Positions 49,415-58,499 of a stretch of DNA of 64,000 nucleotides are shown one piece after another. Source of the DNA: Tritrichomonas musculus. Taxonomy: Eukaryota > Parabasalia > Tritrichomonadida > Tritrichomonadidae. The first letter of the stretch is position 1; the number at the start of each line of letters is the position of its first letter. The notes beneath the pieces were generated by a model that was not told where the DNA came from, made no database searches, and was given only the letters and a program-made list of their open reading frames with translations. The translations under genes were made by a program, and so were the position numbers. The stretch lies in NCBI GenBank assembly GCA_039105265.1, contig JAPFFF010000030.1:1364001-1428000 (forward strand). Direction: 5' to 3'.

Positions 49415-49648
49415 ATGAGTAATTATGAACAAAGGAGAACCTTACATGATGACAAACATCAAAATCATTTTGACAAACAGAGACTCAAACAACAAAAAGA
49501 AAGGACAAGAATTAATTCACAGCCAACGGTTAAGAAGTATGAGGAGAAAGGTAATATTAATCATGAACCACCAGCAAAAACAACAAAGCCACTGAATTAT
49601 CATTTGCTTACACTAAACCATTCAACAATTTCGATGAACAATTTCTAA
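49415..49648 (+). CDS. Small basic Maverick protein (77 aa)
   Basis: ATG at 49415. Very rich in Lys/Arg/Gln/His in the first half (RRTLHDDKHQNHFDKQRLKQ), with a polar C-terminus ending HSTISMNNF. Likely disordered; nucleic-acid binding is possible. No counterpart found in element 1. Confidence 0.55.
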   Translation: MSNYEQRRTLHDDKHQNHFDKQRLKQQKERTRINSQPTVKKYEEKGNINHEPPAKTTKPLNYHLLTLNHSTISMNNF

Positions 49649-49678
49649 TTTTTTATTTAATATTTACACAAAATACAA

Positions 49679-50281
49679 ATGACAGAAATATCAGAATTTG
49701 TTACACTTGTCAATCATGAGGACTATGAAATATTGACAACATATCCACATACCATTAGAAGGAAAGACAATCATCATGTATGTAGTGAAACATTAAGAAA
49801 AAGTGATGGTTATTTAATAGTTACTCTTAATAGAAAAACATTTCTAAAGCACCGGTTAGTTGCTTCACAATTCATTGATAATCCAAACAACTTATCTTTT
49901 GTTGATCATATCAATCATGATAGAACTGATAATAGAATAGAGAACATTAGGTGGGTATCAAATTCTACTAACAATTTCAATAAATCATCTAATAAAGGAA
50001 TCCAATACGAATTTGTTGATGATATACCAGATGAAGCAATAAAGGTATTGTTTTATAACACTCGTACAGAGCGTCATGAATTTGAAGAAAACAAATATTA
50101 TTACTATCATAATGAGAATGATGAAGAGGTATTTTATAGCAAAATGACTGATACACTTTATAGAATTATGCATATCAATACTACTAAGAAGAATACGCGA
50201 TTCATCGCAATGAGAGACAGTAATAATAAACAAGTTAGTGTATGCATCAATCGTTTCAAGCACCAGCATTCTCTTGACTAA
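49679..50281 (+). CDS. HNH endonuclease (NUMOD4/HNH_3-like), Maverick copy 2
   Basis: A 200-residue homologue of 6854-7495. YEILTTYPHTIRRK, then KHRLVASQFI, the core VDHINHDRTDNRIENIRWVS and NKSSN. The C-terminal extension (VDDIPDEAI, RTERHEFEENKYYYYH, INRFKHQHSLD) is even better conserved than the HNH core. It lies 30 bases after the small basic gene, far from the polymerase, unlike in element 1. Catalytic His and Asn are intact. Confidence 0.85.
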   Translation: MTEISEFVTLVNHEDYEILTTYPHTIRRKDNHHVCSETLRKSDGYLIVTLNRKTFLKHRLVASQFIDNPNNLSFVDHINHDRTDNRIENIRWVSNSTNNFNKSSNKGIQYEFVDDIPDEAIKVLFYNTRTERHEFEENKYYYYHNENDEEVFYSKMTDTLYRIMHINTTKKNTRFIAMRDSNNKQVSVCINRFKHQHSLD

Positions 50282-50290
50282 AAAACCTCA

Positions 50291-50671
50291 TTAATATTTT
50301 TGTAGTTCATTAATTACTTTAACAACAGCATTTACAGCATTCTTTATTTCCTCTATCTTTGCTTTCATACTTGCAATATCAGCTTTGACAGACTCGATAG
50401 CGATTTCCCATAAAGGTTGTTCATCGTCTTTCTGAACAGTTACTTTCTTCAAACACACTTCACCACCTTTAATTTTACCGTCAACTTTGTTACAATTTTT
50501 CTTAGTGATTCTATAGACACTTCCATCAGGTACTTCAATCTTGTAAAGCTTATTCAAGAGTTGTGTAGTTTGTTTCTCCATTTCTTCTTTGTGATCACGA
50601 TAGTAAGCATCGAACTCAATAATAGATTTAAAAGATTTTGTTTCTTCTTGTACTTCATTAATTACTTTCAT
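50291..50671 (-). CDS. Uncharacterised Maverick protein with coiled-coil end (126 aa)
   Basis: A central strand segment (IEVPDGSVYRITKKNCNKVD) is flanked by helical ends; the C-terminal 40 residues (ESVKADIASMKAKIEEIKNA) form a coiled coil. It begins 36 bases after the small amphipathic gene, in the same orientation, and ends 9 bases from the HNH gene. A minor virion protein is a guess from context. Confidence 0.6.
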   Translation of the reverse strand: MKVINEVQEETKSFKSIIEFDAYYRDHKEEMEKQTTQLLNKLYKIEVPDGSVYRITKKNCNKVDGKIKGGEVCLKKVTVQKDDEQPLWEIAIESVKADIASMKAKIEEIKNAVNAVVKVINELQKY

Positions 50672-50707
50672 TGCCTTTTAATCCTCACCAAAAATAGTTA
50701 TAAGCCT

Positions 50708-50929
50708 TTATTTTACTTCATCTATGATTGACTTACCGATATTAAGCCCTTTGTCAATGGTATTTACAAATCCATTCACTCCTGGTATATACTCTAAAGC
50801 GGGCTTAACTTTGTCAAAAATCTCCTTTACTTTAGGAAGAGCTTTTATAGCCTTTACTGCTAAACCTTTTATTTTTCCACCAACACTCTTCACTGCATTT
50901 TTCAGTTTCTTCCAAATTCCTGCTGCCAT
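50708..50929 (-). CDS. Amphipathic lysine-rich small protein next to capsid gene (73 aa)
   Basis: MAAGIWKKLKNAVKSVGGKI continues as an amphipathic, strongly basic helix to about residue 36, followed by a Pro-Gly hinge (EYIPGVNGF) and a second amphipathic helix (IDKGLNIGKSIIDEV). Gly/Ala/Ile/Lys composition is typical of membrane-active peptides and of small internal virion proteins. ATG at 50929, 43 bases from the divergent capsid gene start. Family unknown; a membrane-disrupting or DNA-condensing virion role is inference. Confidence 0.6.
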   Translation of the reverse strand: MAAGIWKKLKNAVKSVGGKIKGLAVKAIKALPKVKEIFDKVKPALEYIPGVNGFVNTIDKGLNIGKSIIDEVK

Positions 50930-50972
50930 GTGTTTTCTTCTTCAGTAAATAATTTGTTTTATTAACTGTTAA

Positions 50973-52979
50973 ATGTTATATCGCAACGAAAGAGCACATA
51001 ATTACAAAATAGAAGCAGGTAATGTACTTGATACTTTCAATCAGATGAGATCAATGATAAATAAAAATGATGGTACACGCTCATTCTCATTCAGAACTGT
51101 TGACTGTCATGACCAACCAGCCCCATTTCATCAAGGCCAATATAGTCAAATTTCTCTTACACACCCTGATCATTTCATTAGTGATGTTGATAAAGGATTC
51201 CTTACCTTCCATGTCAAACTTGATTTACAGCTCAATACTGACCTCAGCAAACTCCAACAGATTGATGATCCAAACAATTTCTATAAGCTCTTTGTTGGAC
51301 TCAAATCTTCTAACCAATTGTTTGATAGATTGGAAATTCTTCATAATAATGTCAATGTTGGATATCAACAAAATGAATGCGTACGAGAAGGTTTCCTCTA
51401 TTCTGCTGTGAAACCAGAAACAGAAAAGAAGCGAAGAAGATTTGTTCACAGTCTCTGGGAAAATGTAGCTTCATACTCACAAACAGTAGCGGGAACATAT
51501 GTCAATCTCAACAATTTCAAAGAAAATGGTAAAACTTCTGTTGATTTCGATCTTAATGTTCCTTTTGATGATCTTCTTGCACTGCAGGCATTTGATCTCT
51601 TCCCTAATGGAATCATTGGTGATCTCTCTATAAGATTCCAAGTAACTCCAGCAGGTTTGGTTTGGGCAGCTATAGATCCTTACACTGTTGCAGAGACAAA
51701 AGCTTTCCTCGAAGATAATGAAAGTGTGAGCACAGAGGAACTTGATAAACTTAAACAAATTACGGTTCACGGGCATCTCAAACATCAATTTACACAAATT
51801 GGAAATGAAGCAGTGATTCCTGGTCCTGGCAAAGAACCTGTTCCTGATCCTTCACCTTCTCCTGATCCTGATCCTACCCCTACTCCTGTCAAGTATAAGA
51901 TTCAATATAGAATAGGAGAGCAATGGGATAATGATGATGGAAGTACTGGTTACACTGATATTCTTACAGATTTGGAATTCTATTTCAGCTATACTACAGA
52001 GGAATTTGCTGAGTTTGGTCTTCAACCTTCTGCTAGTGATGAAGAAATTTGTGTTCACAATCCTGCTGTAACACTACCACCATTAAATCATGCTGACAAA
52101 AATGGACGTTATTACGCATGGCAAATTGTAAAGACCCCTGTTGTTAGTGCTCATCAAACATTACAAGCTTTGCACGAAGCTAAAGCTCAAGTACTGAAAG
52201 AAACTTATTCCTCACAGCCTGCTACCCTCACTGTAAACAGAATGACAATTACGTTATGCAAGTCCAATATGCAAGGTTTTGGAGTTTGTGAAGCTACAAG
52301 GCACGGTATAGAAGAAATACTGTCAAAGGGTGTTATAATTCCATCACAGAAAGTAGATTATCATTCATTTCCAATAGCACCAGCAGCAAACGGTATCAAG
52401 TCTACTCTCAATATTCCTCTTATAAATGTTACTACACTTTCTATCATGTTTCCTAAACATCATAATGATCTTACAGTTTTTGAGAATCCTGTTTATTCAA
52501 ATTGCTATCTAAATATTGGTGGTAAGAATTTTCCTGATGAAAATGTTTCTACAATTGGAGCAAGGTTCTTTGAAAATCAACTTACTGCAGGAGACCTTGA
52601 TGCGATTACTCTTCAATGCACAAAGGAGTTCGAAGACAGTATGACAATGCCTAAGAATGATGCTAATGGTGTTCGCTACAATAATACTCTTAGTGATGCC
52701 AGTAGTTTTGTCTTCAATATTCAAGCTGAAAGATCTTCTGCAGGTTATTGCTTCGACGGAATTGACGGAGGTTTTGGCAACGTACAGATTCAAGTACAAG
52801 GACAACCCATCTATTCTGGTGCAAATGACACTTACTATAATGTTATCGAACCTTCAGGGAACGTAGTCCATCCATGTCCAACACAATTATGGATTACAAG
52901 AGATTCTTACTTCTTAATGAATCTCGATGGACTTGTTTATGTTGATGATCAAAGTCCTGAAGGTAGTCAAGTAGAGTAA
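50973..52979 (+). CDS. Major capsid protein (double jelly-roll), Maverick, with inserted domain
   Basis: A 668-residue protein. The N-terminal jelly roll is suggested by SFSFRTVDCHDQPAPF, FLTFHVKLDLQLN and a DRLEILHNNVNVGY strand, with a second beta-rich half ending WITRDSYFLMNLDGLVYVDD. The pattern fits Polinton-type capsid proteins. At about residues 285-312 a Pro/Asp/Ser/Thr linker (PDPSPSPDPDPTPTP) leads into an extra beta-rich segment (about 313-440) that looks like an insertion between the two jelly rolls. No damage seen. Confidence 0.75.
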   Translation: MLYRNERAHNYKIEAGNVLDTFNQMRSMINKNDGTRSFSFRTVDCHDQPAPFHQGQYSQISLTHPDHFISDVDKGFLTFHVKLDLQLNTDLSKLQQIDDPNNFYKLFVGLKSSNQLFDRLEILHNNVNVGYQQNECVREGFLYSAVKPETEKKRRRFVHSLWENVASYSQTVAGTYVNLNNFKENGKTSVDFDLNVPFDDLLALQAFDLFPNGIIGDLSIRFQVTPAGLVWAAIDPYTVAETKAFLEDNESVSTEELDKLKQITVHGHLKHQFTQIGNEAVIPGPGKEPVPDPSPSPDPDPTPTPVKYKIQYRIGEQWDNDDGSTGYTDILTDLEFYFSYTTEEFAEFGLQPSASDEEICVHNPAVTLPPLNHADKNGRYYAWQIVKTPVVSAHQTLQALHEAKAQVLKETYSSQPATLTVNRMTITLCKSNMQGFGVCEATRHGIEEILSKGVIIPSQKVDYHSFPIAPAANGIKSTLNIPLINVTTLSIMFPKHHNDLTVFENPVYSNCYLNIGGKNFPDENVSTIGARFFENQLTAGDLDAITLQCTKEFEDSMTMPKNDANGVRYNNTLSDASSFVFNIQAERSSAGYCFDGIDGGFGNVQIQVQGQPIYSGANDTYYNVIEPSGNVVHPCPTQLWITRDSYFLMNLDGLVYVDDQSPEGSQVE

Positions 52980-53038
52980 GTAATCTTCTTTCTTTTTTTG
53001 TTTCCGTCAACCTAATTTAACTATTGCTTTCATCATAA

Positions 53039-54151
53039 ATGCTTGCTTACCCATTTAGTAGTAAGTACAAGTTTTTTGAATTCAAGAACGTTCCTAGGGA
53101 GCCTTATGTACCAGACTATAAACTAAAAGCTTGTAAACAATATATGAAGCCAAATTTCAGTAACGAACCTGGTTGTTGGGAAGCTGATCTAATGTTTGTG
53201 AAGAACACTATCTATCTTGTTTTGATAAACGTTAATACTAGATTCTTAATAGTTGAGCCAATAGAGAGTAAAGAAACAAGAGTATTATCAATAAAGATAA
53301 CAGATATTATAGTTAATTATGATGTTGATATCTTTACTATTAAATGTGATGGTGAAAAAGGATTGCAAGCAGTACAAAATGATATAATTGTACTTCGTAC
53401 CAACGATGATGGAATTGTATTTGTTCCAGCAATTCACAATATTGTTCGCGAAAGTGGAATGAGGGGTAAAGAAAAAATATTAAATGAAATAATTAATAAA
53501 CATAACACCAATGTACTAAAAACAATATTGTTGGAATACAATGATGAGATTGATGTAAATACTATTAAATCATGGTCAGTATACAGAATCAAATTTGTAG
53601 TAAACTCTTCTCCATATGCACTAGCCCATAAAACAGTTGATTCAGTTATAAGAACTTTACGTAATGCTTTTGGTACAAACGACACAAAAATAGCAAACAA
53701 TAATTATATGCAACAGATGGTCAATTATTACAATAATACTCCGCATAATTCACTACGAGTAAGAAACTATAATTATGAAAGTGATAGTAAATATATTTAT
53801 TATACTCCTGCTCAAATGCAAAACGATATTGACCTTGAATGGAAATATATAAGAATGATGAGAAGCAAATTACAAAGTATACACAAAAAACAACAACATA
53901 AAGGTCTATTAACATACAAGAAAGGAAATATAATTCTTGTTCATGTTGATTATGGTAAGACTAAAAAGAAATTTGATAAACGACGAAGAGTGTTTAATGA
54001 GATAGCTGAATTCTTAGCGTACTCTAATGGTAATGTTATATGTAAACTTCAAAATGGGAATCTGATACAAGTACCTATTGCGTACACAAAGAAAATTGCA
54101 AATAGCTATGATGAACTAAATAAAGATTATAAACTGTACTTTGGTATGTAA
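53039..54151 (+). CDS. Retrovirus-type (rve) integrase, Maverick
   Basis: A 370-residue protein. The core begins CWEADLMF (Asp 50), then LVLINVNTRFLIVEPI, IKCDGEKGLQ (Asp 104) and AHKTVDSVIRTLRNAFG, where Asp 201 takes the position usually held by the catalytic Glu. The Asp104-Asp201 spacing is far longer than the usual ~35, with about 60 extra residues at 115-180. A C-terminal barrel-like domain (GNIILVHVD ... FAYSNGNVICKL-like) follows. No N-terminal HHCC finger is seen. Integration of element DNA is the family role. Confidence 0.8.
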   Translation: MLAYPFSSKYKFFEFKNVPREPYVPDYKLKACKQYMKPNFSNEPGCWEADLMFVKNTIYLVLINVNTRFLIVEPIESKETRVLSIKITDIIVNYDVDIFTIKCDGEKGLQAVQNDIIVLRTNDDGIVFVPAIHNIVRESGMRGKEKILNEIINKHNTNVLKTILLEYNDEIDVNTIKSWSVYRIKFVVNSSPYALAHKTVDSVIRTLRNAFGTNDTKIANNNYMQQMVNYYNNTPHNSLRVRNYNYESDSKYIYYTPAQMQNDIDLEWKYIRMMRSKLQSIHKKQQHKGLLTYKKGNIILVHVDYGKTKKKFDKRRRVFNEIAEFLAYSNGNVICKLQNGNLIQVPIAYTKKIANSYDELNKDYKLYFGM

Positions 54152-54154
54152 TAA

Positions 54155-54484
54155 ATGACTAAACTATACTTCCATACGCAAGATAAAGAATTTCAGCTTC
54201 CTCTAGAATTTGTGAGCAGTAGGAACAAAAGATATATTGTCGTTCAGTATGTAGGTGCAATAGTGAAAGATACGCTTGTTGGCGATTTGATGGTGCACAG
54301 TGATATCGTTCAGCAATATGGTTACTGCGATCAATTTATAATGCTAGCCAATAGAAGACAAACCAAATATAGAAAGTATTTGTTTCTTGGACATGAACGA
54401 AACTATAAAATCTGGTTCACTGACCTTTACGGAAATGTTATTGAACCTTCTGCATTCATACTTAGTTGTCTTCTTATTTATTAA
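54155..54484 (+). CDS. Uncharacterised Maverick protein (109 aa)
   Basis: Begins 3 bases after the integrase stop (TAATAAATG). Beta-rich: FQLPLEFVSSRNKRYIVVQY, YGYCDQFIML, NYKIWFTDLYGNVIEP. Compact and globular. By place and fold it could be a minor capsid or virion protein, but no known motif is present. Confidence 0.6.
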   Translation: MTKLYFHTQDKEFQLPLEFVSSRNKRYIVVQYVGAIVKDTLVGDLMVHSDIVQQYGYCDQFIMLANRRQTKYRKYLFLGHERNYKIWFTDLYGNVIEPSAFILSCLLIY

Positions 54485-54487
54485 TAA

Positions 54488-55885
54488 ATGACTGTCAGAC
54501 CTGGAAAAGAAATTGTATGCGATGATGTTAACTATTCAACTCTTGCTGTAAGCACCAAAGGATATGTAATATATGCCTTTCCAATGAAATATGAATTGCC
54601 AAAAATGTGTTTGAGCAAAGGACAAGCTGTAATAGATAGCTATCCGTGCTATTATATCAAACTTGAAAAAGACTATTTTCCAACTATAATACTTGTCATA
54701 CGTTTTATTTGTGGAAGAGAGGTTGTTGTTCTAATGAAGGATAGAGATATAGATTATAGTAAAGCAAGAATATTATATGCTTTTGATCTTGAAGCCTTCA
54801 AACCAAAGTTCGCAGAAATAAAAGTTGTAAGCAAATTAACAGAATCAAGTGAGTTCATATATCCTTTCAAACTTGATCCTGATTGTGACGATGATATTAA
54901 AGAAAAGTATGTAAGCCAACTTTCACAAAAAGTTGATCAAATTCACCCAGAAATCAAACCAGAAAATTATTCTCAACGACACTGGTATAATTTTTGCTGT
55001 TACCAGGATAATAGAGCCCGTACACAAGAACCTCCTACCTTTCCTTGTTTATCTCCTCAAGAAAGAGCAGAACTTAAAGAAAAACGAAGATTAGAGAAAG
55101 AAGAACAAGAAAAACAAATGAAAAAGGCTGAACAAAGGAAAAAGAAAAAAGAAGCTGAATATCATAAAAAGAGACAAGAAGAAATAAGAAGAATCAATGA
55201 AGCACCGAAGCTTGATATTCAAACAGGAAAAATAATATATAACAAACCTTTTGATCTTGTTGGAGAAGGTAGGTACAAAGCTATAATATATAAGAGGCAG
55301 AATGCTAATGTGAATACAAATTTACATGACTTTCCAACAGAAAAAACAGAACTTGATATTGATCCTAATGAATCATTAATATTTGACAATCATCCTTATC
55401 AACAGAGGCCAGCATTAAAGTATCAAGCACGTTCAACTCAAGAAGTACCAAAACCTCCGAAACCACCAGTACCGAAGAAGACAGCCACGCTCCGGCCGAG
55501 CCTTCGCGAAGCTGGGGCAAAGAGAAAAGAAATTATACCAAAATCTACAAAGCTTGTCAGAGATAGAATAAGACGAGCACATAATGAAAAGCGCTATGAT
55601 TATTCCAGTGATAGTGATAGTGATAGTGAGCCTATGGAAATTCAATATGGATATCTTGTTATGAATGATGAACCACCTCCACCAAAACAACAACCACCTC
55701 CACCAAAACAACAACCACCTCCACCAAAACCCCAACAACAACAAATTTTCCCACCGAGGCCGCCAGCAATGAGAATTGTAAAAGATGATGAACCTAAAAG
55801 AAGACAAACCAGGCACGAGGTCAACTCCAAAAATAAAAAAGTTCTATCTCCATCAGGACTTGACGATTCTATTATAAATATTTAA
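54488..55885 (+). CDS. Uncharacterised Maverick protein with coiled coil and Pro-rich tail (465 aa)
   Basis: Begins 3 bases after the previous stop, with the same TAATAAATG junction. N-terminal about 150 residues are globular beta-rich. A Lys/Glu coiled coil spans about 200-240. The C-terminal half is basic and disordered with PPPKQQ repeats near 395-420 and a Ser/Asp run (SSDSDSDSEP). The last 4 bases overlap the convergent 867-residue gene. Some Maverick minor capsid proteins have such tails; identity unknown. Confidence 0.6.
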   Translation: MTVRPGKEIVCDDVNYSTLAVSTKGYVIYAFPMKYELPKMCLSKGQAVIDSYPCYYIKLEKDYFPTIILVIRFICGREVVVLMKDRDIDYSKARILYAFDLEAFKPKFAEIKVVSKLTESSEFIYPFKLDPDCDDDIKEKYVSQLSQKVDQIHPEIKPENYSQRHWYNFCCYQDNRARTQEPPTFPCLSPQERAELKEKRRLEKEEQEKQMKKAEQRKKKKEAEYHKKRQEEIRRINEAPKLDIQTGKIIYNKPFDLVGEGRYKAIIYKRQNANVNTNLHDFPTEKTELDIDPNESLIFDNHPYQQRPALKYQARSTQEVPKPPKPPVPKKTATLRPSLREAGAKRKEIIPKSTKLVRDRIRRAHNEKRYDYSSDSDSDSEPMEIQYGYLVMNDEPPPPKQQPPPPKQQPPPPKPQQQQIFPPRPPAMRIVKDDEPKRRQTRHEVNSKNKKVLSPSGLDDSIINI

Positions 55886-58485
55886 GCTTCATCCTCATCA
55901 TCTTCATCACTTGTAAGTGCATCTACGGTTTTGATATCATAGCGATAAACATCATTCTTACGGTCTATTTGTTGTTGCTTGTATTGTTCTTTATAAGCTG
56001 CATATTTACTACCACTACCATAAAGTTTATCCACAATAGCTGTCAAACGTTTTGTATAGTAAGCTTTGTTCTCTTTAAGTTCTTTTGGTGTTGCAGACAG
56101 AACTTGTTCTTGTATAAGTTCTTGTATAGCTTCTTGTCCAGGCTTCTCTCCTAACATGAGTATTTCTGCGAAAACTAATAGGAACAATCTTTCTATAAGT
56201 TTAATGAAAGAAATATGAACTTTATTATCACTCTTGTCAAAGCTCTCTACTTTAATTTCACCCGTCTTGATATCTATGATAGGATCTATGTAATCTGTTC
56301 CTATTTTTACAACTTTTGGTCCTGCTCTTTCGTTATAAGCTGCTTTGTGATCTCGTTTGTAGTTTGCCCAAGCAGGGTATGTTAGAAGTTTACCTCCGAA
56401 ATCTTTTGTTTCTATCTCTCTCTTGACACTAAGATCAACAACAATAATATACATAGCATTTGAAACTCCTAAATAGTTAAGAAGTCTTATTACAGATTTG
56501 TATTCTGGATACGCTACTTCCCAAAAGAACTTCCAAAGATAAGAGAAAATAGATGCCCAATACGAACTAGGAGACAATCTTTTGCTTATTCTTGGCTTTC
56601 CTAAGCCCAATTTTGTATAATGATCTGTATACTTTTGCATTTCTTCTGTTTCTTTAAGTTTATATTCACCTTTGGCCCAATCAACACTGTCAATAGACTT
56701 TTGAAATTGTGCTGCTAGCCAAACATTAAATGGAGTTTCTTTTCTAGCTTCACGTGATTTGTATTTTGATTTCCATACTTTCTTATACGGACTAGCACGA
56801 ACAATCTTATAGCCATTAACGATTCTTGGTACTCCACGTTTATCCACAAGAACAATATCATCAACTAGGTCTCCGTTCAAATCTGTAATGGCAACACCGT
56901 TAGGATCTTTTGCGTTTGGTGGAAGAAGCCTGTAGCGAGGTTGTCCAGAATCGTCAACATGATTATAAGCATATTCTTGTGCTAAATCTCGTGTGGCTGC
57001 ATTCGGTATGTACTTGATACGGAAATTACCGTTGATGATGATGTCTAATAATTGTTGATTGTAAAAGGAAATGTCTCCTTCACCTGACAATTTGGCTATT
57101 TTGAAAGACTTTTTAAGTTTATCAGGTATATCTTTAGCATCTCTATTTTTTCTTTTACCAATAGTTCTTGTAGGTTTCTTAAACAAATCTTCTGTAAAGT
57201 CCTTGTCGGGCATATAAGTGTTTTCATGATTAAGTTCACCATATGGTTTGAATCTTTTAACAGCACTATCAGCAAAAGTTACTTCTTGGTCTTCTAATGT
57301 TCTTCTTTCTTTACGTGGAGCTCTGTACGTTGCTAAAGATGTATTAAGATCATTAACTTCATCATCTTCAATTTCTCCATCACTATTAACAGTAACTTCT
57401 TCTCTTGACATTGTTTTATGATCGAATAAATATTCATTTTCATTGTCATCGCTATTCATATTGTAAAGAATTTCTCGATCTCCATTCTCAGAAATATACT
57501 TTAATAATTGTTTCAGTTGCTTTTTGTTTTTGGGTTCTGTAGTTTCATCAAAAATGTTTGTCTCACGAATAGCATTATGCAACTGTAGAACAAGCTTTCT
57601 TACTCTGGTATCAGAATCGTCTTTTGGCGAGCAAGCACGATTGTAATAATTATACAGATTTTCTTCTGTGAAATCGTCATTCAACAAACCAAATTTACGA
57701 AGCTGTGCAGCATCTACAGCAGAAGAACTTTTATATATTTGTAACAACCTTTCTTTTTCTTCTTTGTTCATGTTTGGTGTACATGGTGAATCAGCAATCT
57801 TACTCATTGTTTCTATATTGGTTTGCCTTCTTTGATTTTCGAATTTCATCAAAGCCTCAACATCTGATATAATTTTGTCAGAGTTTCTATTATAAGAATC
57901 AATGTTCTTCGTCAAAGATTCTACAAGAGACCTAATTTGCTTTGTATCTTTTTTGTTGAAGATAGGGTATTTTTCAGGGTCATCAGCAATTCTGTAGTAT
58001 AAAAGAAGTGAATCTGATACATCTTTTTTTAGTTCAATTATCTCAGTAAGTATGTTCAAATCATCATTATATCTGTTTCTATAATAATGTTGATCTGCTT
58101 CCGGTTCCTCCTCTTCTTCTAAATAGCTTTCTGGCTTTGGTGGAGATACTAGTAAAGGAATAGTTACAGTTTGTTTCTTAATCTTATCATCTAGTTTATT
58201 AAAGTCTTTTGTACCATCAATCAACATATTTGTTAATTTTTCTTTTTGTTTTGGTGTACTTTGTTTGGCTATCATAAAGGAATTTTTCAGTTCTTCAAGT
58301 CTATTGATTATATCACTTCGATATTTTTTTGGGTTATCAAGACATTCAATGATATTCCAAATAATGTCTTGGTCAATATTTGCTTGTTCATACATATATA
58401 GCAACATTCTACGGTAATTCATATCTTTTATTTGTTCTCTTATCATTTTTTTGATTTCTGTTCTGTCAGCTCGCTTAGTAAACAT
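55882..58485 (-). CDS. Large Maverick structural-type protein (867 aa), uncharacterised
   Basis: The N-terminal 450 residues are helical and highly charged. A conserved-looking central part contains VAITDLNGDLVDDIVLVDKR and GVPRIVNGYKI, an FG-GAP/dockerin-like Asp-rich turn, followed by a globular stretch with hydrophobic helices (YWASIFSYLWKFFWEVAY, IERLFLLVFAEILML). It ends with the acidic SDEDDEDEA. Its start faces the fibre gene start 14 bases away. A scaffold, portal or vertex role is speculation. Confidence 0.65.
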   Translation of the reverse strand: MFTKRADRTEIKKMIREQIKDMNYRRMLLYMYEQANIDQDIIWNIIECLDNPKKYRSDIINRLEELKNSFMIAKQSTPKQKEKLTNMLIDGTKDFNKLDDKIKKQTVTIPLLVSPPKPESYLEEEEEPEADQHYYRNRYNDDLNILTEIIELKKDVSDSLLLYYRIADDPEKYPIFNKKDTKQIRSLVESLTKNIDSYNRNSDKIISDVEALMKFENQRRQTNIETMSKIADSPCTPNMNKEEKERLLQIYKSSSAVDAAQLRKFGLLNDDFTEENLYNYYNRACSPKDDSDTRVRKLVLQLHNAIRETNIFDETTEPKNKKQLKQLLKYISENGDREILYNMNSDDNENEYLFDHKTMSREEVTVNSDGEIEDDEVNDLNTSLATYRAPRKERRTLEDQEVTFADSAVKRFKPYGELNHENTYMPDKDFTEDLFKKPTRTIGKRKNRDAKDIPDKLKKSFKIAKLSGEGDISFYNQQLLDIIINGNFRIKYIPNAATRDLAQEYAYNHVDDSGQPRYRLLPPNAKDPNGVAITDLNGDLVDDIVLVDKRGVPRIVNGYKIVRASPYKKVWKSKYKSREARKETPFNVWLAAQFQKSIDSVDWAKGEYKLKETEEMQKYTDHYTKLGLGKPRISKRLSPSSYWASIFSYLWKFFWEVAYPEYKSVIRLLNYLGVSNAMYIIVVDLSVKREIETKDFGGKLLTYPAWANYKRDHKAAYNERAGPKVVKIGTDYIDPIIDIKTGEIKVESFDKSDNKVHISFIKLIERLFLLVFAEILMLGEKPGQEAIQELIQEQVLSATPKELKENKAYYTKRLTAIVDKLYGSGSKYAAYKEQYKQQQIDRKNDVYRYDIKTVDALTSDEDDEDEA

Positions 58486-58499
58486 TTATTATATTATAA
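58486..58499. promoter_or_regulatory. 14-bp divergent spacer between two start codons
   Basis: TTATTATATTATAA lies between ATG (minus, 58485) and ATG (plus, 58500). The region CATTTATTATATTATAAATG is nearly its own reverse complement. It is the only non-coding DNA between the two large genes. Confidence 0.5.
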
